Positions 8,822 to 17,333 of a stretch of 64,000 bases of DNA are shown piece by piece. The number at the start of each line of letters is the position of its first letter. Within the stretch, counting starts at the first letter, position 1. Origin of the DNA: Roseicyclus sp. (GTDB taxonomy: Bacteria > Pseudomonadota > Alphaproteobacteria > Rhodobacterales > Rhodobacteraceae); NCBI GenBank assembly GCA_018401965.1, contig JAGYJU010000014.1:20790-84789 (forward strand), in the 5' to 3' direction. The notes under the pieces were generated by a model, which worked only from the letters and a program-made list of their open reading frames with translations, searched no databases and had not been told where the DNA came from. The position numbers and the translations under genes are program-made.

Positions 8822-9009
8822 TTCGATCTCCTGTCTTGACTAGAGAGCTTCAGGCGCGACTCGGCATGCCGTTTTGGCCGGCCGCACCGTTGGAAAGCGC
8901 CTGTTACAGCGCGCGCGCCGGTCTGTCCAGAGGGGTCGGCTACCATATCTCTTGCATGGGCCATGCGACCAAGGGCGCAGATGCAAAGCCCTGCAGGGTG
9001 CCCAGTGTC

Positions 9010-9243
9010 TCAGGGCAGGATCATCGCCGCAACCGCGATGAAGGCATCGGGAATCGCGCGCAGGCCCAGCCCGTCGTCCAGAAGCGCCACATGCACGAAA
9101 GCCAGCACTGCCACCCCAACCGCCAGCATCCCTATCGCCACGCGCGGGCGCGCGCCATCGGCCCAGCCCGCGATCGTGCCAGACACGCCAAGCAGAACGG
9201 CAAGGCTGGCGGCAACGATCAGGATGTCGGGATCAAGCGTCAT
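9010..9243 (-). CDS. Small two-helix membrane protein, function unknown
   Basis: A 77-residue protein from the ATG at 9243 (MTLDPDILIVAASLAVLLG). Two hydrophobic segments (residues about 7-26 and 38-57) are separated by a short basic loop (WADGARPRVA), so it should be a two-pass inner-membrane protein. The frame is open to 9369, but the extension is Arg/Pro-rich shadow sequence. It lies upstream of rpmI in the position often held by infC, which may only reflect local gene order. No function can be assigned. Confidence 0.55.
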   Translation of the reverse strand: MTLDPDILIVAASLAVLLGVSGTIAGWADGARPRVAIGMLAVGVAVLAFVHVALLDDGLGLRAIPDAFIAVAAMILP

Positions 9244-9296
9244 ATGTGCGATATGGGGGCGCGCCGCGACCACGCCAAGTGGCTGGTGCGCCCCTG

Positions 9297-9833
9297 TTAC
9301 ATCATCGGCGGCAGGGCGGTCACGACACGCAGGTGATCGCCGGGGGATGACCCGGCCCAATCGAGCCACAGGCGGGCGGGATCGGCGGGGTCGATCCAGG
9401 CGCGGTCGCCCTCTTCCAGTCCGCGCAGGGGCGTGTCGATATATTCGATATCCATCGCGGCCAAGCCATCGGTGGCGGCAAGCGTTGCGGCGGCCACGGC
9501 CAGCCCCAGGATCGGGCCATCGAACAGGATCGTGGCGCGCTGCCGCCCGCCGGTGCCGTCAAACAGCACATGATGCAGCGACACCACCGTGCCCGCCGGG
9601 ATGGGCGCGCCGATATCCAGCACCAGCGGTGCAGAAAGCGGGATGCCCTGCGCCTCGTCAAAGGCGTAGAGATCGGGGGTGTTGAAGATGTCTTCCCCCA
9701 CCGCAAGCGGCAGGTCGTCGTTCAGCAGAACAAAGCGCCCTGCCCCGTCTTGCGCGGTGATCGCCCCGTCCAGCACCCGCGCCCCTGCCGGCATGGCCAG
9801 CAGGAACGCAGAGGCGGCCAGCGCGCGGATCAT
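9297..9833 (-). CDS. Exported protein of unknown function, coupled to pyk
   Basis: A 178-residue protein with a Sec-type signal peptide (MIRALAASAFLLAMPAGARV, cleavage probably after AGA). The mature part is acidic, rich in Asp/Gly and beta-prone, with LFDGPILGLAVAAATLAATD, no cysteines and no motif I recognise. Its ATG overlaps the pyk stop by 4 bp (ATGA), so it is very likely translationally coupled to pyruvate kinase. An alternative start at 9869 adds 12 residues and would disrupt the signal peptide. Confidence 0.65.
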   Translation of the reverse strand: MIRALAASAFLLAMPAGARVLDGAITAQDGAGRFVLLNDDLPLAVGEDIFNTPDLYAFDEAQGIPLSAPLVLDIGAPIPAGTVVSLHHVLFDGTGGRQRATILFDGPILGLAVAAATLAATDGLAAMDIEYIDTPLRGLEEGDRAWIDPADPARLWLDWAGSSPGDHLRVVTALPPMM

Positions 9834-11278
9834 TCCGGGTCGCTGGCGTAGATCAGCCGTTCGGCGCAAGGTGCGACGCGCAGGATGTTGGTCGAGCCCT
9901 GCACGTTGAAGGGCACACCGGCAGTGACGATGATCTGGTCATCCTCGGTGGCATAGCCGCCGTCGCGCGCGGTGCGGGCGGCCGACACCACCGCGCCCTT
10001 GAACCGGGTCAATTCGCCGGTGACATAGCAATGACAGCCCCATGTCAGGCACATGCGGCGGGCGACATTGACCACCGGCGTCAGCGCCAGGATCGGCACG
10101 CGGGGCCGTTCGCGTGCGACAAGGGCCGCGGTGCCGCCCGATTGGGTGAAACAGCAGATCGCCTTGATATCGACGGTTTCGGCGATTTCGCGAGCGGCGG
10201 CGACGATGGCATCGGCGGTCGTGGTGCGCGCCACCTGGCGCGACGAGGCCATGATCGTGCGGAAATTCGGGTCGCCTTCGACTTCGAGGGCGACATTGTT
10301 CATGGTCGCCACCGCCTCGACCGGGTAAGAGCCAGCCGCCGATTCCGCCGACAGCATCACCGCATCCGCGCCTTCGTACAGCGCGGTGGCGACATCGGAC
10401 ACCTCGGCGCGGGTGGGCATCGGGCTTTCGATCATGGATTCGAGCATCTGGGTGGCCACGATCACCGGCTTGGCGACCGACCGGCATTTGCGCACCAGGC
10501 GTTTCTGGATCGGCGGCACGTTCTGCACCGGCAATTCCACGCCCAGGTCGCCGCGCGCAACCATGATGCCATCGGACACCGCGAGGATTTCATCAAAGGC
10601 TTTGACCGCGGCGGGCTTTTCGATCTTGGACATGATCGCGGCGCGACCCTTGCACAGATCGCGCGCCTCGGCCACGTCGGCGGCGCGTTGGACAAAGCTG
10701 AGCGCGAGCCAATCGACCCCAAGCGCGCAGACGAATTCCAGGTCGGCACGGTCTTTTTCCGACAGCGCGGCAAGCGGCAGCACCACGTCGGGCACGTTCA
10801 CGCCCTTGCGGTTCGACACCGGGCCGCCCGCGATGACGGTGCAGTCCGCGAAATCGGCGCCGCAGTCATCGACGCGCAGCCGCACCTTGCCGTCATTGAC
10901 CAAAAGCATCGCGCCCGGTTCCAGCGCGGCGAAAATTTCGGGGTGCGGCAGTTGCACCCGCGCGGCGGTGCCGGGGGTGTCATCGAGATCGAAGCGGAAA
11001 GAGGCGCCGTTGCGCAGGATATGGCCTTCGTCGCTGGCAAAGACGCCGCAGCGCAGTTTCGGCCCCTGAAGATCGGCAAGAATGGCGATGGGGCGGCCCA
11101 CCTCGCGTTCCACCTTGCGGATCGCGGCATGGCGGGCGCGGATTTCGTCATGGCTGCCGTGGGACATGTTCAGGCGGAAGACATCGGCGCCCGCGTCATA
11201 CAGTTTGCGGATCATGTGCTCCCCGTCCGATGCTGGGCCCAGGGTGGCCACGATCTTGACGTTGCGGTCGCGTTTCAT
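9830..11278 (-). CDS. pyk: Pyruvate kinase
   Basis: A 482-residue protein. It converts phosphoenolpyruvate and ADP to pyruvate and ATP. The N-terminus MKRDRNVKIVATLGPAS and FRLNMSHGSHDE are the usual first blocks. IMSKIEKPAAVKAFDEIL carries the catalytic Lys/Glu region and GIMVARGDLGVELP the Mg-binding and signature segment. VIVATQMLESMIESPMPTRA and ADAVMLSAESAAGSYPVEAV follow. The C-terminal allosteric domain ends with IIVTAGVPFNVQGSTNILRV. It is first in a two-gene unit with the exported protein downstream. Confidence 0.97.
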   Translation of the reverse strand: MKRDRNVKIVATLGPASDGEHMIRKLYDAGADVFRLNMSHGSHDEIRARHAAIRKVEREVGRPIAILADLQGPKLRCGVFASDEGHILRNGASFRFDLDDTPGTAARVQLPHPEIFAALEPGAMLLVNDGKVRLRVDDCGADFADCTVIAGGPVSNRKGVNVPDVVLPLAALSEKDRADLEFVCALGVDWLALSFVQRAADVAEARDLCKGRAAIMSKIEKPAAVKAFDEILAVSDGIMVARGDLGVELPVQNVPPIQKRLVRKCRSVAKPVIVATQMLESMIESPMPTRAEVSDVATALYEGADAVMLSAESAAGSYPVEAVATMNNVALEVEGDPNFRTIMASSRQVARTTTADAIVAAAREIAETVDIKAICCFTQSGGTAALVARERPRVPILALTPVVNVARRMCLTWGCHCYVTGELTRFKGAVVSAARTARDGGYATEDDQIIVTAGVPFNVQGSTNILRVAPCAERLIYASDPE

Positions 11279-11470
11279 CGGTCTTTTCCTCGTTTCTGTC
11301 TGCCCGGCGGGGGGATGTTTTCGCGCCGTGTTAGCGCAAACATACCTGTTCTGACTGATCTATGGCGCAATTCCCGGCGACCGACAACAGCCATGCGGCC
11401 TGTCTACTGGCCAAGCCCGCGCAAAGCGCCTATTTCCAGCGGCGTCCAACAGCACGGGTGTAACAGCAGC

Positions 11471-12209
11471 ATGACGCCAGCCTATCACATCGAGGGCACA
11501 GACCGGCCCGGGCGCTGGGTGGTGACCTGTGACCATGCGTCGAACCGGGTGCCGCCAGAGGTGTCAGGCGGCGATCTGGGGCTGGCTGCGGAGGATATGG
11601 CGCGCCATATCGCCTATGACGTGGGGGCGGCGGGGGTGTCGCGCGCCTTGGGCCAGGCCCTGGACAGCCCCGTGATCCTGTCGGATTTTTCGCGGCTGGT
11701 GATCGACCCGAACCGGGGCGAGGATGACCCGACGCTGTGCATGAAGATTTATGACGGATCGATCATTCCCGCCAACCGCCATGCCGACGCCACCGAGGTG
11801 GAGCGGCGGCTGGCGCTGTTTCACCGGCCCTATCACGACGCCTTGGGCGGGCTGATCGCGGCGCGGCGCGACCCGGTGATCGTGTCCATCCATTCCTTTA
11901 CGCCGCAATTGCGCGGGCGGCCGCCCCGACCCTGGCATGTGGGGGTGCTGTATGCGGGCGATACGCGGCTGGCCTATCCGCTCATTGGCGCGGCTGCGGG
12001 CGGAACCGGATCTATGCGTGGGCGACAATGAACCCTATAGCGGGCATCTGCCCGGCGATGCGCTGGACCGGCACGGGGTTGTGCCCGGTCGGTTGCATGT
12101 GCTGATCGAAATCCGCAACGACCTGATCGCCTCCCCCGAGGCGCAGGCGGCATGGGGCAAAAGGCTCGCGCCGATGCTTGACGCGGCGCTGAAGAATGCC
12201 GAGGTCTGA
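11471..12209 (+). CDS. N-formylglutamate amidohydrolase (frameshifted)
   Basis: The family hydrolyses N-formylglutamate to formate and glutamate. It starts at the ATG at 11471 (MTPAYHIEGTDRPGRWVVTC) and shows CDHASNRVPPE, SRLVIDPNRGEDDPT, VERRLALFHRPYHDAL and SIHSFTPQLRGR. The first frame stops early at 12031. The conserved remainder (LARLRAEPDLCVGDNEPYSG, HVLIEIRNDLI) continues in the next frame to 12209. Removing one G of the GG at 11987-11988 joins them (PLIARLRAEPD). Total length (739 nt, 3n+1) agrees with a one-base insertion. It is followed by DUF1244, a common Rhodobacterales arrangement. Confidence 0.82.
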
Positions 12210-12231
12210 GGCGGAAGCAAAGGGAAAGATC

Positions 12232-12529
12232 ATGGACGACCAGACCAAGACCGAAGCTTGAAGCCGCCGCCTTTCGTCGCCTGTTGCAGCATCTGAACGA
12301 GCGGGCCGATGTGCAGAACATCGATATGATGAATCTGACCGGGTTTTGCCGCAACTGCCTGTCGCGCTGGTACCAGGAAGCCGCCGACGCGCGCGGGATC
12401 GAGATGGGGAAAGAGACCGCCCGCGAAGCCGTCTACGGCATGCCCTATGACGATTGGAAGGCGCTGCACCAGACCGAGGCAAGCGCGGAACAGAAAGCCG
12501 CCTTTGCCAAATCCTCGCCCGATCATTGA
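12232..12529 (+). CDS. DUF1244 family protein (frameshifted near the start)
   Basis: A protein of about 98 residues in the DUF1244 family, defined by NLTGFCRNCLSRWYQEAAD with two cysteines, and MPYDDWKALHQ. The likely start is the ATG at 12232 (MDDQTKTE). It hits a stop after nine codons, and the conserved body continues in another frame (LEAAAFRRLLQHL). Dropping one base around 12256 rejoins them. Length is 3n+1, as for the neighbouring gene. AAAGGGAAAG precedes the start. No enzymatic function is known to me. The CRNC motif suggests metal binding. Confidence 0.75.
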
Positions 12530-13194
12530 CCGACGCGGCCCCCAACCCGGCCTTTGACTACCGGCCCCCCGACTCGCCGCTGGATATCATCCACGCGGAT
12601 GAGGCGATCCTGGTGGTCAACAAGCCCGCCGGGTTGCTGTCGGTGCCGGGCAAGGGCGATCACCTGGCCGATTGCCTGATCGAACGGATCCGGGCGGCCT
12701 TTCCGCAGGTGTTGCTGGTGCATCGGCTGGACATGGACACATCGGGGGTGATGGTCTTTGCGCTGACGCCGCATGCGCAGCGCCACCTGGGGCTGCAATT
12801 CGAAAAGCGGCAGATGAAAAAGACCTATGTCGCCCGCGTCTGGGGCGAGGTGGCCGAAGCCTCTGGCGAGATAGATCTGCCGCTCTGCGTCGATTGGCCG
12901 AACCGGCCGCGCCAGCATGTCGATTTCGAAAACGGCAAGCCCGCGCAGACCGATTGGCGGCGGATGAAGATCGAGGCCGGGACCACGCGGATGCGGCTAT
13001 ACCCCCGCACCGGGCGCTCGCACCAATTGCGGGTGCATATGCTGGCCCTTGGCCACCCGATCCTGGGCGATCCGTTCTATGCGACGGGGGCGGCGCGGGA
13101 TTACCCGCGCCTCATGCTCCACGCCGAAAGCCTGAAACTGCGACACCCGGAGGGGGGGAAAGGGCTGTTGTTTCGGGTGCCGGTGCCGTTTTGA
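12526..13194 (+). CDS. rluA: RluA family pseudouridine synthase
   Basis: A 222-residue single-domain pseudouridine synthase without an S4 domain, the size of E. coli RluA, which modifies 23S U746 and tRNA U32. The catalytic motif HRLDMDTSG (Asp69) is present, with DIIHADEAILVVNKPAGLLS before it and YPRTGRSHQLRVHM after it. There is no ATG near the start. I place it at the TTG at 12526, which overlaps the DUF1244 stop (TTGA) and suggests coupling. The 3' end overlaps the convergent gene at 13112 by 83 bp. Confidence 0.85.
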   Translation: MTDAAPNPAFDYRPPDSPLDIIHADEAILVVNKPAGLLSVPGKGDHLADCLIERIRAAFPQVLLVHRLDMDTSGVMVFALTPHAQRHLGLQFEKRQMKKTYVARVWGEVAEASGEIDLPLCVDWPNRPRQHVDFENGKPAQTDWRRMKIEAGTTRMRLYPRTGRSHQLRVHMLALGHPILGDPFYATGAARDYPRLMLHAESLKLRHPEGGKGLLFRVPVPF

Positions 13195-13903
13195 CCGAGG
13201 CGCCATGCGCAGCCAGCCAAAGCGCATCGAGACCCGCCAGGGCTGCCGCATCGAAGCGGTCGGCCTCTTCCCAGTAGCGGCCCGAGGGCACGACATAATT
13301 CAGATCGGCCTCGCGGGCTTTGGCGGCGCCAAGGCCAGCCACATCGGGGGCAACGGGGGCCACATCGGGCAGGTCGGCCATGGTGGCGCGGGGAAAGACC
13401 AGCCTGCTGTCCTGCCACGACAGGTTCACGCAGGCGCAGCCCTGTTCGGCGGCCAGAAGTTGCAGGCGCGCGGCCTTGGCCTCCAGGCTTTGCAAGGTGA
13501 TGTCGGCGCGCAGCGGGTCGGCGGTGCCGGTGCCGTAAAAATGCGTGCGTCCGGTGGCGGCATAGACCATGTCGCAGCCGAAAAACGCCAGGACGCGCGG
13601 CTTGATCGCGCCCAAGGCCCAGTAGCCGGCGGTAAAGGCCATGGTGCCGCCCGCATAGACAAAGCCGCCGAACTCATTCTGGATCGGAACGTAATCATCG
13701 GCCACGATCCGGGTCTGGCCGGGCGCGAGCGTATCGGGGCGGTGTTCCACCGGGAAATCCTCGGGGTGGATCGACACATCCCAATCAGGGCGCAGCCGCC
13801 ACGCGTTGTTGATGGCGACGACATGGGAAAACACCGACCTGTCCCACCCCCGCACCGCCACCGCAGCAGGACCGCTGCCGAGGATCAAAACTATCGGGCC
13901 CAT
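13112..13903 (-). CDS. Hypothetical protein with Rossmann-like N-terminus
   Basis: A 263-residue protein from the ATG at 13903 (MGPIVLILGSGPAAVAVRGW). It has ILGSGPAA at the N-terminus, then VVAINNAWRLRPDWDV, a glycine-rich YAGGTMAFTAGYWALG and FFGCDMVYAATGRTHFYGTG. The GSGP opening plus an F-GCDMVY-HFYG block resembles DUF115/MptE-like or sialyltransferase-like sugar/nucleotide folds, but I do not recognise a specific family. The last 28 codons run into the convergent rluA, an unusually deep overlap. The tail may be read-through after a lost stop. Confidence 0.5.
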   Translation of the reverse strand: MGPIVLILGSGPAAVAVRGWDRSVFSHVVAINNAWRLRPDWDVSIHPEDFPVEHRPDTLAPGQTRIVADDYVPIQNEFGGFVYAGGTMAFTAGYWALGAIKPRVLAFFGCDMVYAATGRTHFYGTGTADPLRADITLQSLEAKAARLQLLAAEQGCACVNLSWQDSRLVFPRATMADLPDVAPVAPDVAGLGAAKAREADLNYVVPSGRYWEEADRFDAAALAGLDALWLAAHGASVKTAPAPETTALSPPPGVAVSGFRRGA

Positions 13904-14017
13904 GATGGTGTTCCTTCCGCCGTGTGATCGGGACATAGGCGGATTGCACGACAGGACCACGACAAATGTCCCGCGCCGCGCGAAACCGCGACGCAGGGCC
14001 TTTGTGCACTGATGCGA

Positions 14018-15451
14018 TCAATCCCAATCGCTGACGGTCTTGACCTCGAGGAATTCGTGGATGCCCCAGACCCCGCCTTCGCGGCCATTGCCCGATTGCT
14101 TCATGCCGCCAAAGGGCGAACCCTTGCCAAAGCCCTTGCCGTTGCATTCCACCATGCCCGACCGCAGACGCCGTGCGACCCGGCGCAGCCGGTCCTTGTC
14201 GGTGGTCTGGATGTAATTGGTCAGGCCATATTCGGTGTCATTGGCCATTTCGATGGCCTGTTCCTCGGTGTCGAAGGGGATGATCGACAGGACCGGGCCA
14301 AAGATTTCTTCGCGGTAGATGGTCATGTCGGGCGTCACGTCGGCAAAGACCGTGGGCCGGATGAAATAGCCCCGGTTCAGATGGCCGGGCCGACCGGTGC
14401 CCCCCGCGACCAGCCGCGCGCCTTCGTCGATGCCGGTCTGGATCAGCGCCTGGATCTTGTCGAATTGCACCTCTGACACGACCGGGCCGATGCCGCGCCC
14501 GTCCTGGTGGGCGGAAATGACCGGGGTGTCTTCGGCCACGCGGGCGGCGATATCCACCGCTTCGTCATAACGGTCGCGTTGCACCAGCATCCGGGTCGGC
14601 GCGTTGCACGATTGGCCCGAATTGCCGAAACAGCGCGCCGCGCCGCGCTTGACCGCTTTGTCATCGGCATCCGAAAAGATGATGTTCGCACCCTTGCCGC
14701 CCAATTCCAGGCTGACGCGCTTGATCATGTCGGCGGCGGCCTTGGAAATCAGGCGGCCCGCGCGGGTCGATCCGGTAAAGCTGATCATGTCGACATCGGG
14801 ATGAACCGACAATTGGCTGCCGACGCCCGGCCCGTCACCGTTCACCAGGTTGAACACGCCGGGCGGCAGGCCCGCCGCATCGACGATTTCGGCAAAGATC
14901 AGCCCCGACAGCGGCGACACCTCGGAGGGTTTGAGCACCATGGTGCAGCCCGCCAGAAGCGCCGGCGCAACCTTGAGCGCGATCTGGTTCATCGGCCAGT
15001 TCCAGGGCGTGATCAGCCCGACAACGCCGACGGGTTCGTGGAAAATGCGTTCGCCGGGCGCGTGGGCGCCAAGCGGGCGGTCCCAGTCCATCGCCTTGGC
15101 GGCGGCGAGGAAGCCTTCGAAATGCCAATCGCCCGATGTCACCTGTTGCTGGCGCGACCAGTCGATGGGGGCGCCCATTTCGGTGGTGATGGCCTGCGCC
15201 ATATCTTCGGACCGGGCGAGGTAGGCGGCCAGCAGGCGTTCCAGCGCCACGATCCGGTCGGCAACGGCCGTGGCGGCCCAGCCGTCGAAGGCAGCACGGG
15301 CGGCGGCCACGGCGGCATTGGTATCGGCCTGGTCCCCCAGCGAAATGGTGGCGCAGATTTCTTCGGTCGAGGGATCGATCACGGGAAGCTGGCGCAGACC
15401 GACCGGGGCGACCCAGCGGCCGTTGATGTAGAAATCGGTGGTATTGGGCAT
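14018..15451 (-). CDS. NAD(P)+-dependent aldehyde dehydrogenase
   Basis: A 477-residue ALDH superfamily enzyme that oxidises an aldehyde to a carboxylate. Cofactor-binding TPWNWPMNQIALKVAPALLAG is followed by FTGSTRAGRLISKAA, the catalytic Glu block SLELGGKGANIIF and the nucleophilic Cys block CFGNSGQSCNAPTR. YREEIFGPVLSIIPFDTEEQ follows near the end. The start at 15451 (MPNTTDFYINGRWV) has GGAG six bases upstream. Two further ATGs upstream lack this. Substrate is unknown. It is divergent from the peroxiredoxin across 248 bp that hold no gene I can see. Confidence 0.92.
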   Translation of the reverse strand: MPNTTDFYINGRWVAPVGLRQLPVIDPSTEEICATISLGDQADTNAAVAAARAAFDGWAATAVADRIVALERLLAAYLARSEDMAQAITTEMGAPIDWSRQQQVTSGDWHFEGFLAAAKAMDWDRPLGAHAPGERIFHEPVGVVGLITPWNWPMNQIALKVAPALLAGCTMVLKPSEVSPLSGLIFAEIVDAAGLPPGVFNLVNGDGPGVGSQLSVHPDVDMISFTGSTRAGRLISKAAADMIKRVSLELGGKGANIIFSDADDKAVKRGAARCFGNSGQSCNAPTRMLVQRDRYDEAVDIAARVAEDTPVISAHQDGRGIGPVVSEVQFDKIQALIQTGIDEGARLVAGGTGRPGHLNRGYFIRPTVFADVTPDMTIYREEIFGPVLSIIPFDTEEQAIEMANDTEYGLTNYIQTTDKDRLRRVARRLRSGMVECNGKGFGKGSPFGGMKQSGNGREGGVWGIHEFLEVKTVSDWD

Positions 15452-15699
15452 GGTCATCTCCGTTGTTTGGGTCAGGGTGTCATCCATGGCGGCGGGCTTC
15501 AAGGCGTGGGGCGACAGGCGGGTGGTGACGAACGACCATTTTGCCGAAGGGCCGCCTTCGCAAACATCACGCCGGGGTGGCCGGGCTGCGGCGGAATGCC
15601 CTGACTTATCTGGCGCGATGCGGGGTCTGGCCCCGTGCACCTGTCACATTGCATGACTATATGATTGTTGACCAAGCAAATCAAAAGGAGCTGCGGATC

Positions 15700-16353
15700 A
15701 TGGGCCTTCGCATCAACGACACATTCCCCGACCTGACCGTCGAAACCGATCACGGCACATTCGCCATGCATGACTTCCAGGGCGACAGCTGGCTGATCCT
15801 GTTTTCGCATCCCAAGGATTTCACCCCGGTCTGCACCACGGAATTCGGCGCGGTGGCGCAATTGGCCGAGGAATGGACCAAGCGCAACACCAAGGTCATC
15901 GGCCTGTCGGTCGACAAGGTTGCCGAACATGGCCGCTGGAAAGCCGATATCGAAGCCTTCTCAGGCGCGAAGGCCGGGTTCCCGATCATCGCGGATGACG
16001 ACCTGACCGTGTCCAAGGCGCTCGACATGCTGCCGGCCGATGCCTACCTGCCCGATGGGCGCACCGCCGCCGACAGCGCATCGGTGCGGGTGGTGTTCAT
16101 CGTATCGCCCGACAAGAAGGTGCAGTTGATGATGTCCTACCCGATGTCGGTCGGCCGCAATTTCGCGGAAGTGCTGCGCGCGCTGGACGGGCTGCAGGCC
16201 ACCTATGGCGTGCCGATCGCCACGCCCGCAAACTGGGTGCATGGGCAGGATGTGATCGTGGCTTTGTCGCTGGATGACGCGGCGGCGCGGGCACGATTCG
16301 GCGAGATCAACGTGAAACTGCCGTATCTGCGCACGACCAAAATGCCCGCCTGA
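15700..16353 (+). CDS. 1-Cys peroxiredoxin (Prx6 type)
   Basis: A 217-residue thiol peroxidase that reduces H2O2 and organic hydroperoxides. The peroxidatic Cys45 lies in HPKDFTPVCTTEFG. The C-terminal extension after residue 160 (GVPIATPANWVHGQDVIV) is typical of the longer Prx6 group, and no second conserved resolving Cys is present. AAAGGAG sits nine bases before the ATG at 15700. An upstream ATG at 15661 in the same frame lacks an SD. It is followed by an inverted repeat and a strong terminator. Confidence 0.92.
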   Translation: MGLRINDTFPDLTVETDHGTFAMHDFQGDSWLILFSHPKDFTPVCTTEFGAVAQLAEEWTKRNTKVIGLSVDKVAEHGRWKADIEAFSGAKAGFPIIADDDLTVSKALDMLPADAYLPDGRTAADSASVRVVFIVSPDKKVQLMMSYPMSVGRNFAEVLRALDGLQATYGVPIATPANWVHGQDVIVALSLDDAAARARFGEINVKLPYLRTTKMPA

Positions 16354-16370
16354 ACCCGGCGCAGAAAATG

Positions 16371-16392
16371 GAACGATCCGCGCCGATCGTTC
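16371..16392 (+). repeat. Inverted repeat after the peroxiredoxin gene
   Basis: GAACGATC at 16371-16378 pairs with GATCGTTC at 16385-16392 around a 6-nt loop. It lies 17 bp past the peroxiredoxin stop and just before the main terminator. There is no U-tract of its own, so it may protect the mRNA 3' end or be incidental. Confidence 0.5.
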
Positions 16393-16400
16393 AAAGCAGA

Positions 16401-16429
16401 AAAAAAGGCCCCCGAAACCGGGGGCCTTT
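16401..16429. terminator. Bidirectional terminator between peroxiredoxin and L,D-transpeptidase
   Basis: A perfect 10-bp stem (16404-16413 with 16420-16429, AAAGGCCCCC/GGGGGCCTTT) with loop GAAACC. The A-run at 16401-16406 provides a U-tract for the minus-strand gene. The plus strand has only TTTG. It lies between two convergent genes. Confidence 0.8.
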
Positions 16430-16447
16430 GGCAAGTCCTCGGACAGG

Positions 16448-17074
16448 TTACGCCGCCGGGTAAAGATGCGCGGTCACGCCCACGTCGACGTTGTCATAAA
16501 GGTCGATGACATGGGCGTTGACCATCCGCACGCAGCCCGACGAGGCCGAAGTGCCGATCGACCAGGGCTGCGGCGTGCCGTGGATGCGCAGGTACGTGTC
16601 CTGGCTGCCGGTATAAAGATAGAAGGCCCGTGCGCCGAGCGGGTTTTCCGGGCCACCGGGCACACCGCCTGCGAATTGGCCATAAACCTCGGGTTCGCGG
16701 GCAATCATGTTCGCGGTCGGCGTCCAGGACGGCCATTCTGCCTTGCGGCCGATGCGGAACACACCGGGCTGATACAGGCCCGCGCGCCCGATTGCCACGC
16801 CGTAGCGCATGGCGGTGCCATCATCACCGATGTGATACAGGTAGCGCGCCACGGCATCGACATGCACATCTCCGGCGCGCAGGCCGGCGCGATGTTGCAC
16901 GCGAGTCGGCATGAATCGCGGATGCAAGCCCCAAGGGTTGTTGGCATTGGGATCGGGATCGGGGCGCGTTACCGTCACGTCAAAACCGACGGCATCCTGC
17001 GCAAGACCCGGCAGGGCGATTGCCCCTGAAAACAGGGTCGCGGTGGTGATGATGAAATGACGGCGAGTCAGCAC
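16448..17074 (-). CDS. L,D-transpeptidase (YkuD domain), Tat-exported
   Basis: A 208-residue protein. The N-terminus MLTRRHFIITTATLFSGAIA has a twin-arginine pattern and hydrophobic stretch, so it is probably exported by Tat. The YkuD catalytic motif is His165 (RIHGTPQPW) and Cys181 (SASSGCVRM). These enzymes make 3-3 cross-links in peptidoglycan or attach proteins to it. A conserved NPWGLHPRFMPTRV segment precedes the domain. A second, shorter L,D-transpeptidase is at 60062. Confidence 0.9.
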   Translation of the reverse strand: MLTRRHFIITTATLFSGAIALPGLAQDAVGFDVTVTRPDPDPNANNPWGLHPRFMPTRVQHRAGLRAGDVHVDAVARYLYHIGDDGTAMRYGVAIGRAGLYQPGVFRIGRKAEWPSWTPTANMIAREPEVYGQFAGGVPGGPENPLGARAFYLYTGSQDTYLRIHGTPQPWSIGTSASSGCVRMVNAHVIDLYDNVDVGVTAHLYPAA

Positions 17075-17257
17075 TGGCCCACCTCCTTCGATCGTTGCAG
17101 GGAATCGCTTTGGATTGGCTACACATAATTTCGGGGCTGCGCACCTGTGAACAAGGGGGACTGCTCACGTTTCGGTCAGCGCGACACGATCCGGGCGGTT
17201 TAGGCAAAACCCCCTGTCCAGCCATGTTTGAAGCTATCAAGACAGGTTGGCCCCGCC

Positions 17258-17275
17258 GCGTCATGAAACCGTAAC
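17258..17275 (+). promoter_or_regulatory. Possible Pho box upstream of phoX
   Basis: GCGTCAT-GAAA-CCGTAAC has the 7-4-7 spacing of a PhoB binding site (CTGTCAT-N4-CTGTCAT), with 5/7 and 4/7 matches by eye. It lies 58 bp before the phoX start. PhoX genes are commonly under phosphate control, which makes the site plausible. The match is weak. The rest of the 259-bp gap 17075-17333 shows nothing else I can name. Confidence 0.3.
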
Positions 17276-17333
17276 CGACCACTTCTAGGCCTTTCGACAT
17301 CATCCGTGTCTTCTCAGCCAAGTAGTTTTTGCC

